Of a stretch of DNA of 64,000 nucleotides, positions 57,962-64,000 are shown one piece after another. Below the pieces are notes generated by a model. It saw nothing but the letters and a program-made list of their open reading frames with translations, ran no database searches and was not told the origin of the DNA. The stretch covers positions 26,954 through 90,953 of the forward strand of contig NZ_PDZG01000009.1 of assembly GCF_002735645.1 (NCBI RefSeq), given 5' to 3'. Numbering within the stretch: position 1 is the first letter of the stretch; each line of letters opens with the position of its first letter. A program made the position numbers and the translations under genes. This stretch comes from Iodobacter sp. BJB302 (GTDB taxonomy: Bacteria > Pseudomonadota > Gammaproteobacteria > Burkholderiales > Chitinibacteraceae).

Positions 57962-58870
57962 ATGCTCTGGTTTCGTAATATTCAGCTCTACCGTCTTAGC
58001 CCCGAACATGCCCTTTCGGCCGAATCGATTGCCGAATGCTTAATTAAAAAGCCATTTTTCCCCTGTGGCAGCCATGATTTGATGAGCCAGGGCTGGATTG
58101 CGCCTGCACCGCATGTGCCGGATGAATTTATTTTTGCCCGCCAGGATATGGTTTTAGTCTGCTTAAAAACAGAAGAAAAAATCCTGCCTGCCGTGGTGGT
58201 TAAGCAAGAAGCAGAAGAGCGTATCCGCCATATAGAGGAAGAAGAAGCGCGCAAAGTGGGCCGCAAAGAGGCCAAAGATATTCGTGAGCGCGTTGCAGAA
58301 GAGCTGCGCCCGCGCGCCTTTACCCGCGTCAGCACCCACCGCGCCCTGATTGATTTAAAGCTCAATTTAATTTTAGTGGATAGCGCCGCAGCCGCCAAAG
58401 CAGAAAACCTGTTGGTCAGCTTAAGAGATGCGCTGGGCAGCCTGCCAACACGGTTAATTCAAACGCAAATCACGCCACAAACCGCCATGACCAGCTGGCT
58501 GGAAAACGAAGTGCCGGTGCCCTTTGAGCTGGATGCCGATTGCGAATTGAAATTCCCCGGCGACGATGGCGCGATTGCCCGCTTTGTTCGCCAGGATTTA
58601 CATAGTGATGAAGTTAAGCAGCACCTTGCCACCGGCAAGCTGGTCAGCAAAATGGGCATGGCGTGGAATGAGCGCATTGCATTCCAGCTGACTGAAAAGC
58701 TGGAAATCAAGCGCATGAGCATGCTGGATGTATTAGAAGACGAACTGAAAGACGCCGATGTGGATACGCAAGACGCGATGTTTGAATCCAGCTTTGCACT
58801 GGCTACCGGTGAATTACGCCAGTTTATTCCTGAGCTGATCACTGCGCTGGGTGAAGAGCTGGCCAGCTAA
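57962..58870 (+). CDS. rdgC: Recombination-associated protein RdgC
   Basis: 302 residues with the RdgC N-terminus MLWFRNIQLYRLSPEHAL, the SQGWIAPAPH segment and the C-terminal ALATGELRQFIPELITALGE. RdgC forms a ring around DNA and inhibits RecA; in Neisseria it is needed for pilin antigenic variation. Length is standard. It begins 244 bp after the anti-sigma gene. Its downstream side is the start of the mosaic accessory region. Confidence 0.95.
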   Translation: MLWFRNIQLYRLSPEHALSAESIAECLIKKPFFPCGSHDLMSQGWIAPAPHVPDEFIFARQDMVLVCLKTEEKILPAVVVKQEAEERIRHIEEEEARKVGRKEAKDIRERVAEELRPRAFTRVSTHRALIDLKLNLILVDSAAAAKAENLLVSLRDALGSLPTRLIQTQITPQTAMTSWLENEVPVPFELDADCELKFPGDDGAIARFVRQDLHSDEVKQHLATGKLVSKMGMAWNERIAFQLTEKLEIKRMSMLDVLEDELKDADVDTQDAMFESSFALATGELRQFIPELITALGEELAS

Positions 58871-58917
58871 GCCAGCTGTAAATTCTATCTCATGTAAAAT
58901 ATTAGGCCTGACCCTAT

Positions 58918-58939
58918 ATTTTTCGTAATCACGAAAAAA
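58918..58939. promoter_or_regulatory. AT-rich dyad upstream of the DJ-1/PfpI gene
   Basis: ATTTTTCGT and ACGAAAAA arms with a four-base spacer lie 48 bases after rdgC and about 15 bases before the PfpI gene. It may be an operator or weak terminator. Confidence 0.35.
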
Positions 58940-58953
58940 TCAAGGAGCGATAA

Positions 58954-59616
58954 ATGCAGTATGAAATTTCTATTATCATTTTTGATGAATTTACAGATAT
59001 CGATTTCTTCTTGATGAGAGATATTCTAGGAAGAACAAGCACAGATTGGAACGTAAGGGTTCTGGGCACAAAAAGCATCCACACCTCTACATTAGGCCAG
59101 GCGGTAAAAACTGACGGCCATGTATCGGAGGCAAATAACGCTGATGTCGTTCTGTTTGTTAGCGGTTACAAAGGTGTTCCGGCGGCATTGGAGGACAAAG
59201 AGTTTATATCCTCCTTCAGCCTGAACCCGCACAAACAGCTCATTGGTTCCGTGTGTGCGGGTTCATTTATCTTATCCCGCCTAGGTCTGCTAGAAGGCAT
59301 AAAAGCCACAACGCATCCAGATGCCAAGTCAGGCCTTATGTCTATGGGTGTTGATGTACAGGACAAGGCACTGGTAGTGGAAGGCAATATCGCCACAGCA
59401 GGCGGGTGCTTATCTGCGCTTTACCTGACTGGTTGGCTGGCTGAGCGTTTGTATGATGAGTCCAAGCGCCGTGAGATCCACAGGCAGCTTATTCCGGCGG
59501 GGCAGGCTCATATTTTTGAGCAGCTCATTAAATCATCCATTGAGGCGGCGACAGTAAGCGAGTCACATGACACAACGCCCCAGCCGAACGCTTTCCACGG
59601 TAACCCTCCCTCATAA
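58954..59616 (+). CDS. DJ-1/PfpI family protein
   Basis: 220 residues, Rossmann-like class I glutamine amidotransferase fold. The nucleophile Cys101 is in SVCAGSFILSRLGLLEG, preceded by VVLFVSGYKGVPAAL and followed by GIKATTHPDA. No DNA-binding domain is attached, so it is not an AraC regulator. AAGGAG precedes the ATG. The extra C-terminal 40 residues are polar; the stop codon lies inside the first copy of a 56-bp repeat. Function (chaperone, glyoxalase, isonitrile hydratase) cannot be chosen. Confidence 0.85.
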   Translation: MQYEISIIIFDEFTDIDFFLMRDILGRTSTDWNVRVLGTKSIHTSTLGQAVKTDGHVSEANNADVVLFVSGYKGVPAALEDKEFISSFSLNPHKQLIGSVCAGSFILSRLGLLEGIKATTHPDAKSGLMSMGVDVQDKALVVEGNIATAGGCLSALYLTGWLAERLYDESKRREIHRQLIPAGQAHIFEQLIKSSIEAATVSESHDTTPQPNAFHGNPPS

Positions 59617-59666
59617 TAATCATAGATAAGAGTTCAATTATGCAATCCCCTTTGGCATAAAGTGGA
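59611..59666 (+). repeat. Direct repeat copy A (56 bp)
   Basis: TCATAATAATCATAGATAAG and the following 36 bases match 63392-63447 in about 48 of 56 positions. The inner hairpin CCCTT/AAG is partly kept but the outer right arm is replaced by the receptor fragment. Confidence 0.75.
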
Positions 59667-60233
59667 AGCCGTGATCCAAGCAAAATTGTGCGCGATGATA
59701 AGGGGCGCATCAGCACGCTTTATCGCCAGTACAGCAATATGGGCGATCGCGAAACATCAGGCATTGATCTGGATTTACGTCAGCGCTTTAACAGCAAAGA
59801 CTATGGCAGCTTAAAACTGGGCAGCCAGATCAGCCATGTTTTAAGATTTGCTGAGCCGCTTTCCACTGGCGAGCCGCTCACCGATGGCGCAGGCAGCAAC
59901 CAATTTGGCTCGATTCCAAAATGGCGCGCCGTCAGCGATGCAACATGGGAAATTGGCGCATGGTCCACCACCCTGACATGGAACTATGTTGGCGGCTACG
60001 ATCAGGCTTTTGCCAGCGACACCGCCACCGCCACCGCCAAATATGTTGACTCATTCAACACATTTGATCTGACGGCCAGCTGGAAACTCGCCAAAGACAC
60101 CACGCTGACCACCAAAGTCATCAACCTGAGCAATACCCGCCCACCGTGGGATTCTTCAACTGATTTCTTTGACCACACCCAAGCAGACCCGCGTGACCGC
60201 TTTGCTTCGGCCAAGCTGACTTACAAATTTTAA
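59667..60233 (+). pseudogene. TonB-dependent receptor, C-terminal beta-barrel fragment
   Basis: The frame opens right after repeat copy A and reads through the last 180 residues of a TonB-dependent receptor: MGDRETSGIDLDLRQRF, SWKLAKDTTLTTKVINLSNT, RPPWDSS and a terminal KLTYKF with an aromatic end. There is no signal peptide, plug domain or TonB box, so about 500-700 residues are missing. A terminator lies just downstream. It is probably non-functional. Confidence 0.85.
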
Positions 60234-60267
60234 AGAGACCCCTTCTCTGACTTAGCGCTCTATATAT

Positions 60268-60295
60268 GCCCCGCATAATTTGCGGGGCTTTTTTA
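60268..60295 (+). terminator. Terminator after the receptor fragment
   Basis: gccccgca, loop, tgcggggc stem followed by TTTTTT. It is the native terminator of the former receptor gene. Confidence 0.9.
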
Positions 60296-60307
60296 ATGCC
60301 ATGATTC

Positions 60308-60511
60308 ATGTATCTGGCCGCAGCAGGGGTGTATTTAAACTCTCAATATGTTCAGCAATTTGGGCGTAAATTGCCGGGTGGTTTGCTGGGTAAATATGTG
60401 GGCAAAGTGGGCCGCTCCTCCACAGGCATGGCTTTCTCCTTTGCCAGCGCTTGGGGCCGCTATCACGGCGCTATTATGCAGATGGGCACAAGATGGAAAC
60501 CGCCGTATTGA
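60308..60511 (+). CDS. Orphan small ORF, Gly-rich hydrophobic fragment
   Basis: 67 codons reading AAAGVYLNSQYVQQFGRKLP, LLGKYVGKVGRSSTGMAFSF and GRYHGAIMQMG. It is rich in Gly/Tyr and alternates polar and hydrophobic residues, as in the end of a membrane or pore-type domain. I do not recognise it. No ribosome site is seen, so it is likely the 3' remnant of a larger gene. It overlaps the next small ORF. Confidence 0.3.
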   Translation: MYLAAAGVYLNSQYVQQFGRKLPGGLLGKYVGKVGRSSTGMAFSFASAWGRYHGAIMQMGTRWKPPY

Positions 60512-60639
60512 ATGACACTTTTAGCCATCTGCTTGGCCCTGCCAAACAATTGCAAACGCAATACCTGCCGCAGATTGAGCAGCAAGCCCGCAACCTGGAT
60601 TCCGTTACTGTAATGAAGCTGCTTAAAAATGGGGTTTAA
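60493..60639 (+). CDS. Orphan small ORF, helical
   Basis: 48 codons, METAVLNDTFSHLLGPAKQL and IEQQARNLDSVTVMKLLKNGV, in a different frame and overlapping the previous ORF by 19 bp. A frameshift joining both ORFs is possible, in which case this would be the C-terminus of one degraded protein. A bidirectional terminator follows. Confidence 0.3.
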   Translation: METAVLNDTFSHLLGPAKQLQTQYLPQIEQQARNLDSVTVMKLLKNGV

Positions 60640-60664
60640 GCTTTGCTTGCTTATTAGTATGACT

Positions 60665-60696
60665 AAAAAACGCCATCAATCATTGATGGCGTTTTT
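60665..60696. terminator. Bidirectional terminator
   Basis: A-run, cgccatcaat, c, attgatggcg, T-run: a 10-bp perfect stem between the small ORFs and the convergent lipoprotein gene, active in both directions. Confidence 0.92.
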
Positions 60697-60747
60697 TGTG
60701 TAAAAGAAATATAGTTTTAAGGCACGATCAGAGTAATTAAATAAGCT

Positions 60748-61821
60748 TTACTTGATTTGTGCTGCCAAGGGCAAGCCACCATATTTGAGCAAGTGATTGA
60801 TTGCAGTCTTGTTATATAAGACTTCTATTTCAAAATTGCTCGACGGTAAAGCACCATTAAATGGTTGTTCAATGTCTCCCTCTAGCAGCTCATTTTTATT
60901 GATGGCATAAAATTCGCTTTTGCCCGAGCTTTTAAGAGCGCTGGGTGGCAGAGTAACAACGAGTAATTGCTGTTGGCCAATGGTTTGTATTTCATAGGGC
61001 TGGGCAGGGATGCTGCATTTTTGTTCTGGGTTTTCGTAAGGACTAAATAGCGCACGTTTATTGCTGGTATCAAATTGAATTTGGCAATTGGCGTTATATT
61101 CTTTTTTGTTTTTACCTGTGCTGGCATAAAAACTAATGAATTCCTCAATTTTTTTAAATGAGGTTTTATTGCTAATGCTGCTGGAATAAGTAGTTTGTAA
61201 TGGGGTGCTGCCTGCGTAATACGCTTTAGATCCGGCGGGGAATGCAGGAGCGGGTGTTTTAAAAAGATGGTAGCCGGGGTAATCAGGGTTATTGATATCA
61301 GTGGGGTAAATGCCTGTTGGCAAGATATTGCTGATATCTTTTTCAACTGCACTGATTTTGTATTTAATTCCATTGCCATAGTCCACGATCACATCATTGC
61401 CATCCGCGGTGCTCTGGCTAGAAGAGCCCGTTAGCGGGCGCCATTGACCATCAATAAGATACAAGGTCGCGCTGGAGCTGAGTGGGCGCTCTTTCCACTG
61501 CATAGTGCTGCGGTCATAGTCCAATAGTTGGCTGAGTAATTGTTTACTGCCTTTATCAATATTGATGGTTTCGTAGCTACTTAGGCTGGCTTCGGTTTTA
61601 CCGTTAACCCAGCTTTGGCTAAGCAGGTCTTTATAAATGAAATTGCTTTGTAAGGTGGCGGCATAGTTGATAATGTTGCCTGAGAATTGATTGGTCAGCG
61701 CCTGACTTATGGTAAGGGGCTTATTACTGTTTGATGGATTTGCTGCTTGTTGAGTGTCATCCCCTCCGCAAGCAATCAGTGCAAGCGCGGCGAATGGGCT
61801 TAAGTATTTAAGTAAACGCAT
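60748..61821 (-). CDS. Hypothetical lipoprotein
   Basis: 357 residues with a lipobox (LALIAC, Cys18) followed by GGDDTQQAANPSNSNKP, an outer-membrane-type sorting context without Asp at +2. The mature part is rich in Ser/Asn/Tyr and beta-prone (YLIDGQWRPLTGSSSQS). Two Cys (NANCQI and EQKCSI) may form a disulfide. I do not recognise the family. AT content is higher than in the core genes, which fits acquisition. It has its own 225-bp upstream region. Confidence 0.65.
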   Translation of the reverse strand: MRLLKYLSPFAALALIACGGDDTQQAANPSNSNKPLTISQALTNQFSGNIINYAATLQSNFIYKDLLSQSWVNGKTEASLSSYETINIDKGSKQLLSQLLDYDRSTMQWKERPLSSSATLYLIDGQWRPLTGSSSQSTADGNDVIVDYGNGIKYKISAVEKDISNILPTGIYPTDINNPDYPGYHLFKTPAPAFPAGSKAYYAGSTPLQTTYSSSISNKTSFKKIEEFISFYASTGKNKKEYNANCQIQFDTSNKRALFSPYENPEQKCSIPAQPYEIQTIGQQQLLVVTLPPSALKSSGKSEFYAINKNELLEGDIEQPFNGALPSSNFEIEVLYNKTAINHLLKYGGLPLAAQIK

Positions 61822-62046
61822 TACATTCTCAGTTAGTCAAAAAAATGCCATTGTAATTTGAAACCAACTAACGAGTAAGTGTAAATATTTATATTGCATA
61901 TATTTTCAATAGCGTATTGTTATTTTATTGTAAGTATTCTTGTTTTATTTGTTAGCTATATGCGTAAGCGAAAATGGGAGTGTGTGTCTTGCCTTGGGCC
62001 AGTGCCCGCCACATATGTACTTTGGGTAAAAAGCCTGTTGCAATGG

Positions 62047-62233
62047 CTATGGGCTCACGCCAAAAGGCTGTAAGCTAAGATGCTGGTAAAGACCAAGTGC
62101 AACCATATTTTCTTCTGTAACGGTAAGCGTTACGATGCATATTTCTGGGCGGGTGGTGATTGCGGCAAGGGCCGCTTGGATTAACTGCTTTCCTATGCTC
62201 TGTCCACGAGTGGATTCATGAACAAACATACCT
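62047..62233 (-). pseudogene. GNAT acetyltransferase, 5'-truncated by a MITE
   Basis: The remaining 3' half reads MFVHESTRGQSIGKQLIQAA (CoA loop R-G-Q-x-I-G) and TVTEENMVALGLYQHLSLQPF, the C-terminal half of a GNAT enzyme. Upstream of the Gly-Met the frame passes directly into the terminal inverted repeat of the element at 62235-62489. No matching N-terminal half is found beyond the element, so an adjacent deletion also occurred. Confidence 0.8.
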
Positions 62234-62234
62234 A

Positions 62235-62489
62235 GGGTCTGTTGACGTTTCATTCACGGCTGCGTTTGGCCCAGTTTTGGGGCTGAACAAGGAGAAAATT
62301 GCGACATGGTACGAGTACCATGAGCGATTTTTAACGCAGTTCCGCCCCAAAAATGGGCTAAAGAGCCGGAAAATGGCCATTCACTGCGTTATGCACCTCG
62401 ACAATAAGCAGTTATTGCCTTCGCCCTCCTGCCTTGTGCCTGGCCGTTTTCCGGCTCAGTGCAATTGTGAATGAAACGTCAACAGACCC
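62235..62489. mobile_element. 255-bp MITE-like element with perfect terminal inverted repeats and two internal hairpins
   Basis: Ends GGGTCTGTTGACGTTTCATT and their exact complement pair over 23 bp (24 bp with flanking A/T). TA dinucleotides flank both sides (62233-62234, 62490-62491), consistent with a TA target duplication of the IS630/Tc1-mariner type or of some IS5-family groups. No transposase is encoded. The first half (62265-62362) folds into a 48-bp imperfect hairpin centred on catggtac-ga-gtaccatg; the second half has GAGCCGGAAAATGGCCA (62363-62379) paired with 62441-62457. Confidence 0.85.
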
Positions 62490-62491
62490 TA

Positions 62492-62703
62492 CTGCTCTTT
62501 TATTTATTTCTTTGTTGCTAAATCAAAAAATCTCTTTCACAAATGAAGAAATACTTGCGGGTAAGCCGAGAATGATCGCTGAGAGCTTAAATTCTCCGTA
62601 TGCTGTGCCAATTGCACGAGCTTTGAAAAGGCATGCATTTTATAGAGCTGCATCAGCACTACAATTTTGGCGCGAAATTTCAAGCGTCATCCCTCGCCAC
62701 TGA
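62492..62703 (+). pseudogene. ORF remnant ending at an attC site, cut at 5' end by the MITE
   Basis: An open frame enters from the MITE end and reads NEEILAGKPRMIAESLNSPY and ALKRHAFYRAASALQFWREI, stopping eight bases before the attC. It looks like the end of a real protein, and the stop-to-attC distance is that of a gene cassette. Family not recognised. No start of its own is visible. Confidence 0.45.
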
Positions 62704-62708
62704 GAACC

Positions 62709-62843
62709 GCTCTAACAAATCACTGAAGCACTGCGCACTATGTGCACTGGACAGTTTGTAAGTCGCAGTTTTCTGGTTTTGCTGCGCAAAAGTAATCCAC
62801 AAAACCACAACTTACAAACTGCCGCTTAGCTCGGCCTTAGACC
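62709..62843 (+). other. Integron attC-like recombination site
   Basis: Left end TCTAACAAATCACTGAAGC and right end GCCGCTTAGCTCGGCCTTAG plus ACC have the order and sequence of attC R''-L'' and L'-R' boxes (usual form CTAAC ... AAGC and GCTTA ... GTTAGAC; here C replaces the first G). Between them the arms cagtttgtaag (62752-62762) and cttacaaactg (62811-62821), and tggttttg with caaaacca, make a long stem. Size (135 bp) fits the larger attC sites of chromosomal integrons. Confidence 0.65.
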
Positions 62844-62860
62844 ACAGAAGGAGCACCTCG

Positions 62861-63358
62861 TTGCGCTATTGTCCAAAATGCAGAGAAGAGCTTCAGCGAC
62901 GCACAATTGATGGCGCTGAACGCTTGGGTTGTTCGTCGTCTTCTTGCGGGTACATTTTTTGGGAGAACCCAACTCCTGTTGTTGCTGCGCTTGTCCAAAT
63001 CGAGGATAAGTTCGTACTTGCTCGGAATGCTCAATGGCCTGAAGGCATGTTCTCAGTGATCACTGGCTTTTTGGAGAAAGGCGAATCTCCTGATATCGCG
63101 GTCGCCCGTGAGACTAATGAAGAGCTGGGAGTTGTTGCCCATAAAATTGAGTTCTTGGGCCATTTTTCGCTGGCTCAGTTCAATCAATTGATCATTGCCT
63201 ATCTGGTTAAGGCATCGGGCAGCCTCGATCCAGGCCAAGAAATCAGCGAGTTCAAACTTCTCTCCGCATCGGAGCTAAAGGAATTCAATTTCGGCCCGCT
63301 TGTGCTCACTTCCAACATCGTGGATAAAGCTCTCGAACTAGCGTCAGCCCATGTTTAG
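62861..63358 (+). CDS. NUDIX hydrolase with N-terminal zinc ribbon (cassette-like gene)
   Basis: 165 residues. A C4 zinc ribbon (Cys4, Cys7, Cys24, Cys29: YCPKCREE and LGCSSSSCGY) precedes a complete Nudix box at residues 69-91, GFLEKGESPDIAVARETNEE then LGV, with Gly69, Glu75, Arg83, Glu84, Glu87 and Glu88 matching the consensus. It should cleave nucleoside-diphosphate-X compounds. The TTG start has AAGGAG at correct spacing and lies 18 bp after the attC, as in a gene cassette. No intact attC is seen after its stop. Confidence 0.9.
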   Translation: MRYCPKCREELQRRTIDGAERLGCSSSSCGYIFWENPTPVVAALVQIEDKFVLARNAQWPEGMFSVITGFLEKGESPDIAVARETNEELGVVAHKIEFLGHFSLAQFNQLIIAYLVKASGSLDPGQEISEFKLLSASELKEFNFGPLVLTSNIVDKALELASAHV

Positions 63359-63391
63359 CCGACAGTTCGGTTATCCGTTCACCTGAGGTCT

Positions 63392-63454
63392 TCATAATAA
63401 TCATAAATAAGAGTTAAATTACGTAATCTCCCTTGGCACAAAGGGGATTACGTA
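63392..63454 (+). repeat. Direct repeat copy B with complete hairpin
   Basis: About 86 percent identical over 56 bp to 59611-59666. Here the second half is a full hairpin: TACGTAATC-t-CCCTT, loop, AAGGG-GATTACGTA (63420-63454). Bases 63455-63560 hold nothing I can identify. Confidence 0.75.
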
Positions 63455-63562
63455 CCCCACAAAAATAGGCAAGCCATACGCAAACTATGCAACCTTTTAT
63501 AGAGGCATTTTTTACCGCATAGGAGCATATTTTGCGCGACTTAAGCCTTCATCATGCAAGCG

Positions 63563-63586
63563 CAAAAAAGCCCACGCTTGCGGGCC
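63563..63586 (-). terminator. Terminator for the minus-strand hydrolase remnant
   Basis: On the minus strand GCCCGC, loop AAGC, GTGGGC and TTTTTT form a rho-independent terminator, about 85 bp after the remnant stop codon. Confidence 0.75.
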
Positions 63587-63669
63587 TTTGCTTGTCAGAT
63601 ATCGACGGGCCTAAGTTTCCAAAGAACAGGCGGTAATCAATTCCCTGTTTTACCCCATTGCGAGGCCGT

Positions 63670-63844
63670 TCAAGTCATTGAGCGGATAACTTCTTTTTCG
63701 TCGTACATAGAAATTGTGGCAATACTATCAGCGGTTAAATCCATTTTCATTAAATCAACCACTCGAATCTGGCTATTCTCATACGTACGGAAATAAAACT
63801 TCTTAGCTTTAAGGTCATTGGCTGATGTCCAAAGTGTGTAATCA
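63670..63844 (-). pseudogene. Choloylglycine hydrolase/penicillin V acylase family, C-terminal remnant
   Basis: The minus strand reads DYTLWTSANDLKAKKFYFRT, YENSQIRVVDLMKMDL and SMYDEKEVIRSMT before a stop, the conserved C-terminal end of Ntn-hydrolases of the bile-salt hydrolase/linear amide hydrolase family. Coding similarity stops exactly at the IS66-type end at 63845, so the gene was interrupted there. The catalytic N-terminal Cys is missing. Confidence 0.75.
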
Positions 63845-64000
63845 GTAAGCGCTCAGCCCTCCCACCTAGCCAACTGCTTTAGCCTTCGTTATCTTGTGGG
63901 TTCTGATCTTTAACAAATGGCAGCAGCTCGTCAATTCGGCTATTGGGCCAAGTCGGGAGTTTTTCTAATGTTTCTGTCAGCCACATCAGCGGCTCAATCC
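63845..64000 (-). mobile_element. IS66-family insertion sequence, one end (continues beyond window)
   Basis: GTAAGCGCTCAGCCCTCCC at 63845 is a typical IS66-family terminal repeat (GTAA start). From 64000 down to the stop at 63879 the minus strand encodes MWLTETLEKLPTWPNSRIDE-LLPF, the C-terminal end of an IS66 transposase (TnpC). The rest of the element is outside the window; the adjoining TGTAATCA (63837-63844) would be the 8-bp target duplication. Confidence 0.75.
63879..64000 (-). CDS. tnpC: IS66 family transposase, C-terminal end (partial)
   Basis: Only about 40 C-terminal residues are in the window: LTETLEKLPTWPNSRIDELL and the tail KDQNPQDNEG. The L-x-K/R-L-P-x4-(S/R)-I-x-E-L-L-P pattern is characteristic of IS66 TnpC C-termini. 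The gene lies 34 bp inside the IS end, as expected. Whether the element is complete cannot be seen. Confidence 0.72.
   Translation of the reverse strand, partial: IEPLMWLTETLEKLPTWPNSRIDELLPFVKDQNPQDNEG

Noticed and set aside
58954..59616. DJ-1/PfpI gene as another integron cassette
   Set aside because: It ends in the same repeat that follows the NUDIX gene, but no attC-like site is found on either side.
62160..62474. 104-codon plus-strand open frame across the MITE
   Set aside because: It is formed by the inverted repeats and hairpin arms of the element and overlaps the GNAT remnant; it has no protein-like pattern.
63359..63391. Possible second attC after the NUDIX gene
   Set aside because: A short agccga/ttcggtt dyad is present, but no R or L boxes of attC type; at best a truncated site.

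Overview
The window comes from a Gram-negative betaproteobacterium, most likely order Neisseriales (Chromobacterium/Iodobacter-like). This is inferred from the neisserial-type porin, the hfq-hflX-hflK-hflC-DUF2065-hisZ-purA order, the BamB/YfgM/HisS/IspG/RodZ/PilW/RlmN/Ndk block and the Fbp iron importer. No rRNA, tRNA or CRISPR array was seen.

Positions 1-23900 are chromosomal housekeeping and envelope genes. They comprise the end of a PiT phosphate permease, a large Ig-like lipoprotein, a TonB-like fragment protein and a class II histone-deacetylase-like hydrolase. These are followed by a MoxR/DUF58/transglutaminase operon, ferrochelatase, an OmpR-type two-component system, a gspFGHIJK pseudopilin operon of a type II secretion system, purU, trmL and a five-gene oligopeptide ABC importer.

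Positions 24000-42000 hold a porin with a 0.7 kb AT-rich upstream region carrying two near-identical inverted-repeat sites. After it comes a long minus-strand core block running from ndk back to purA: ndk, rlmN, pilW, rodZ, ispG, hisS, yfgM, bamB, der, hfq, hflX, hflK, hflC, DUF2065, hisZ, purA. It covers RNA modification, isoprenoid synthesis, tRNA charging, outer-membrane assembly, ribosome assembly, membrane protease control and purine synthesis.

Positions 42000-58900 are more accessory. A putative secreted zinc phospholipase C is followed by a parvulin-type isomerase and a small membrane-anchored helical protein, which together look like an enzyme with private folding helpers. Then come a Fur-box-associated ferric iron importer (fbpABC) and a tight seven-gene operon: cytochrome c, Tat-exported sulfite-oxidase-like molybdoenzyme, second cytochrome c, YVTN beta-propeller, secreted NTF2-like protein, ECF sigma factor and anti-sigma factor. 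rdgC closes this part.

Positions 58900-64000 are a recombination scrapyard. They contain two copies of a 56-bp repeat, a decapitated TonB-dependent receptor, orphan small ORFs, a lipoprotein and a GNAT fragment cut by a 255-bp MITE with perfect 23-24 bp ends and TA duplications. They also contain an integron-like attC site between an ORF remnant and a NUDIX hydrolase gene, and a choloylglycine-hydrolase remnant truncated by the end of an IS66-family element. The most noteworthy signals are the ECF/molybdoenzyme operon, the phospholipase-isomerase-foldase-like trio, and the MITE/attC region.
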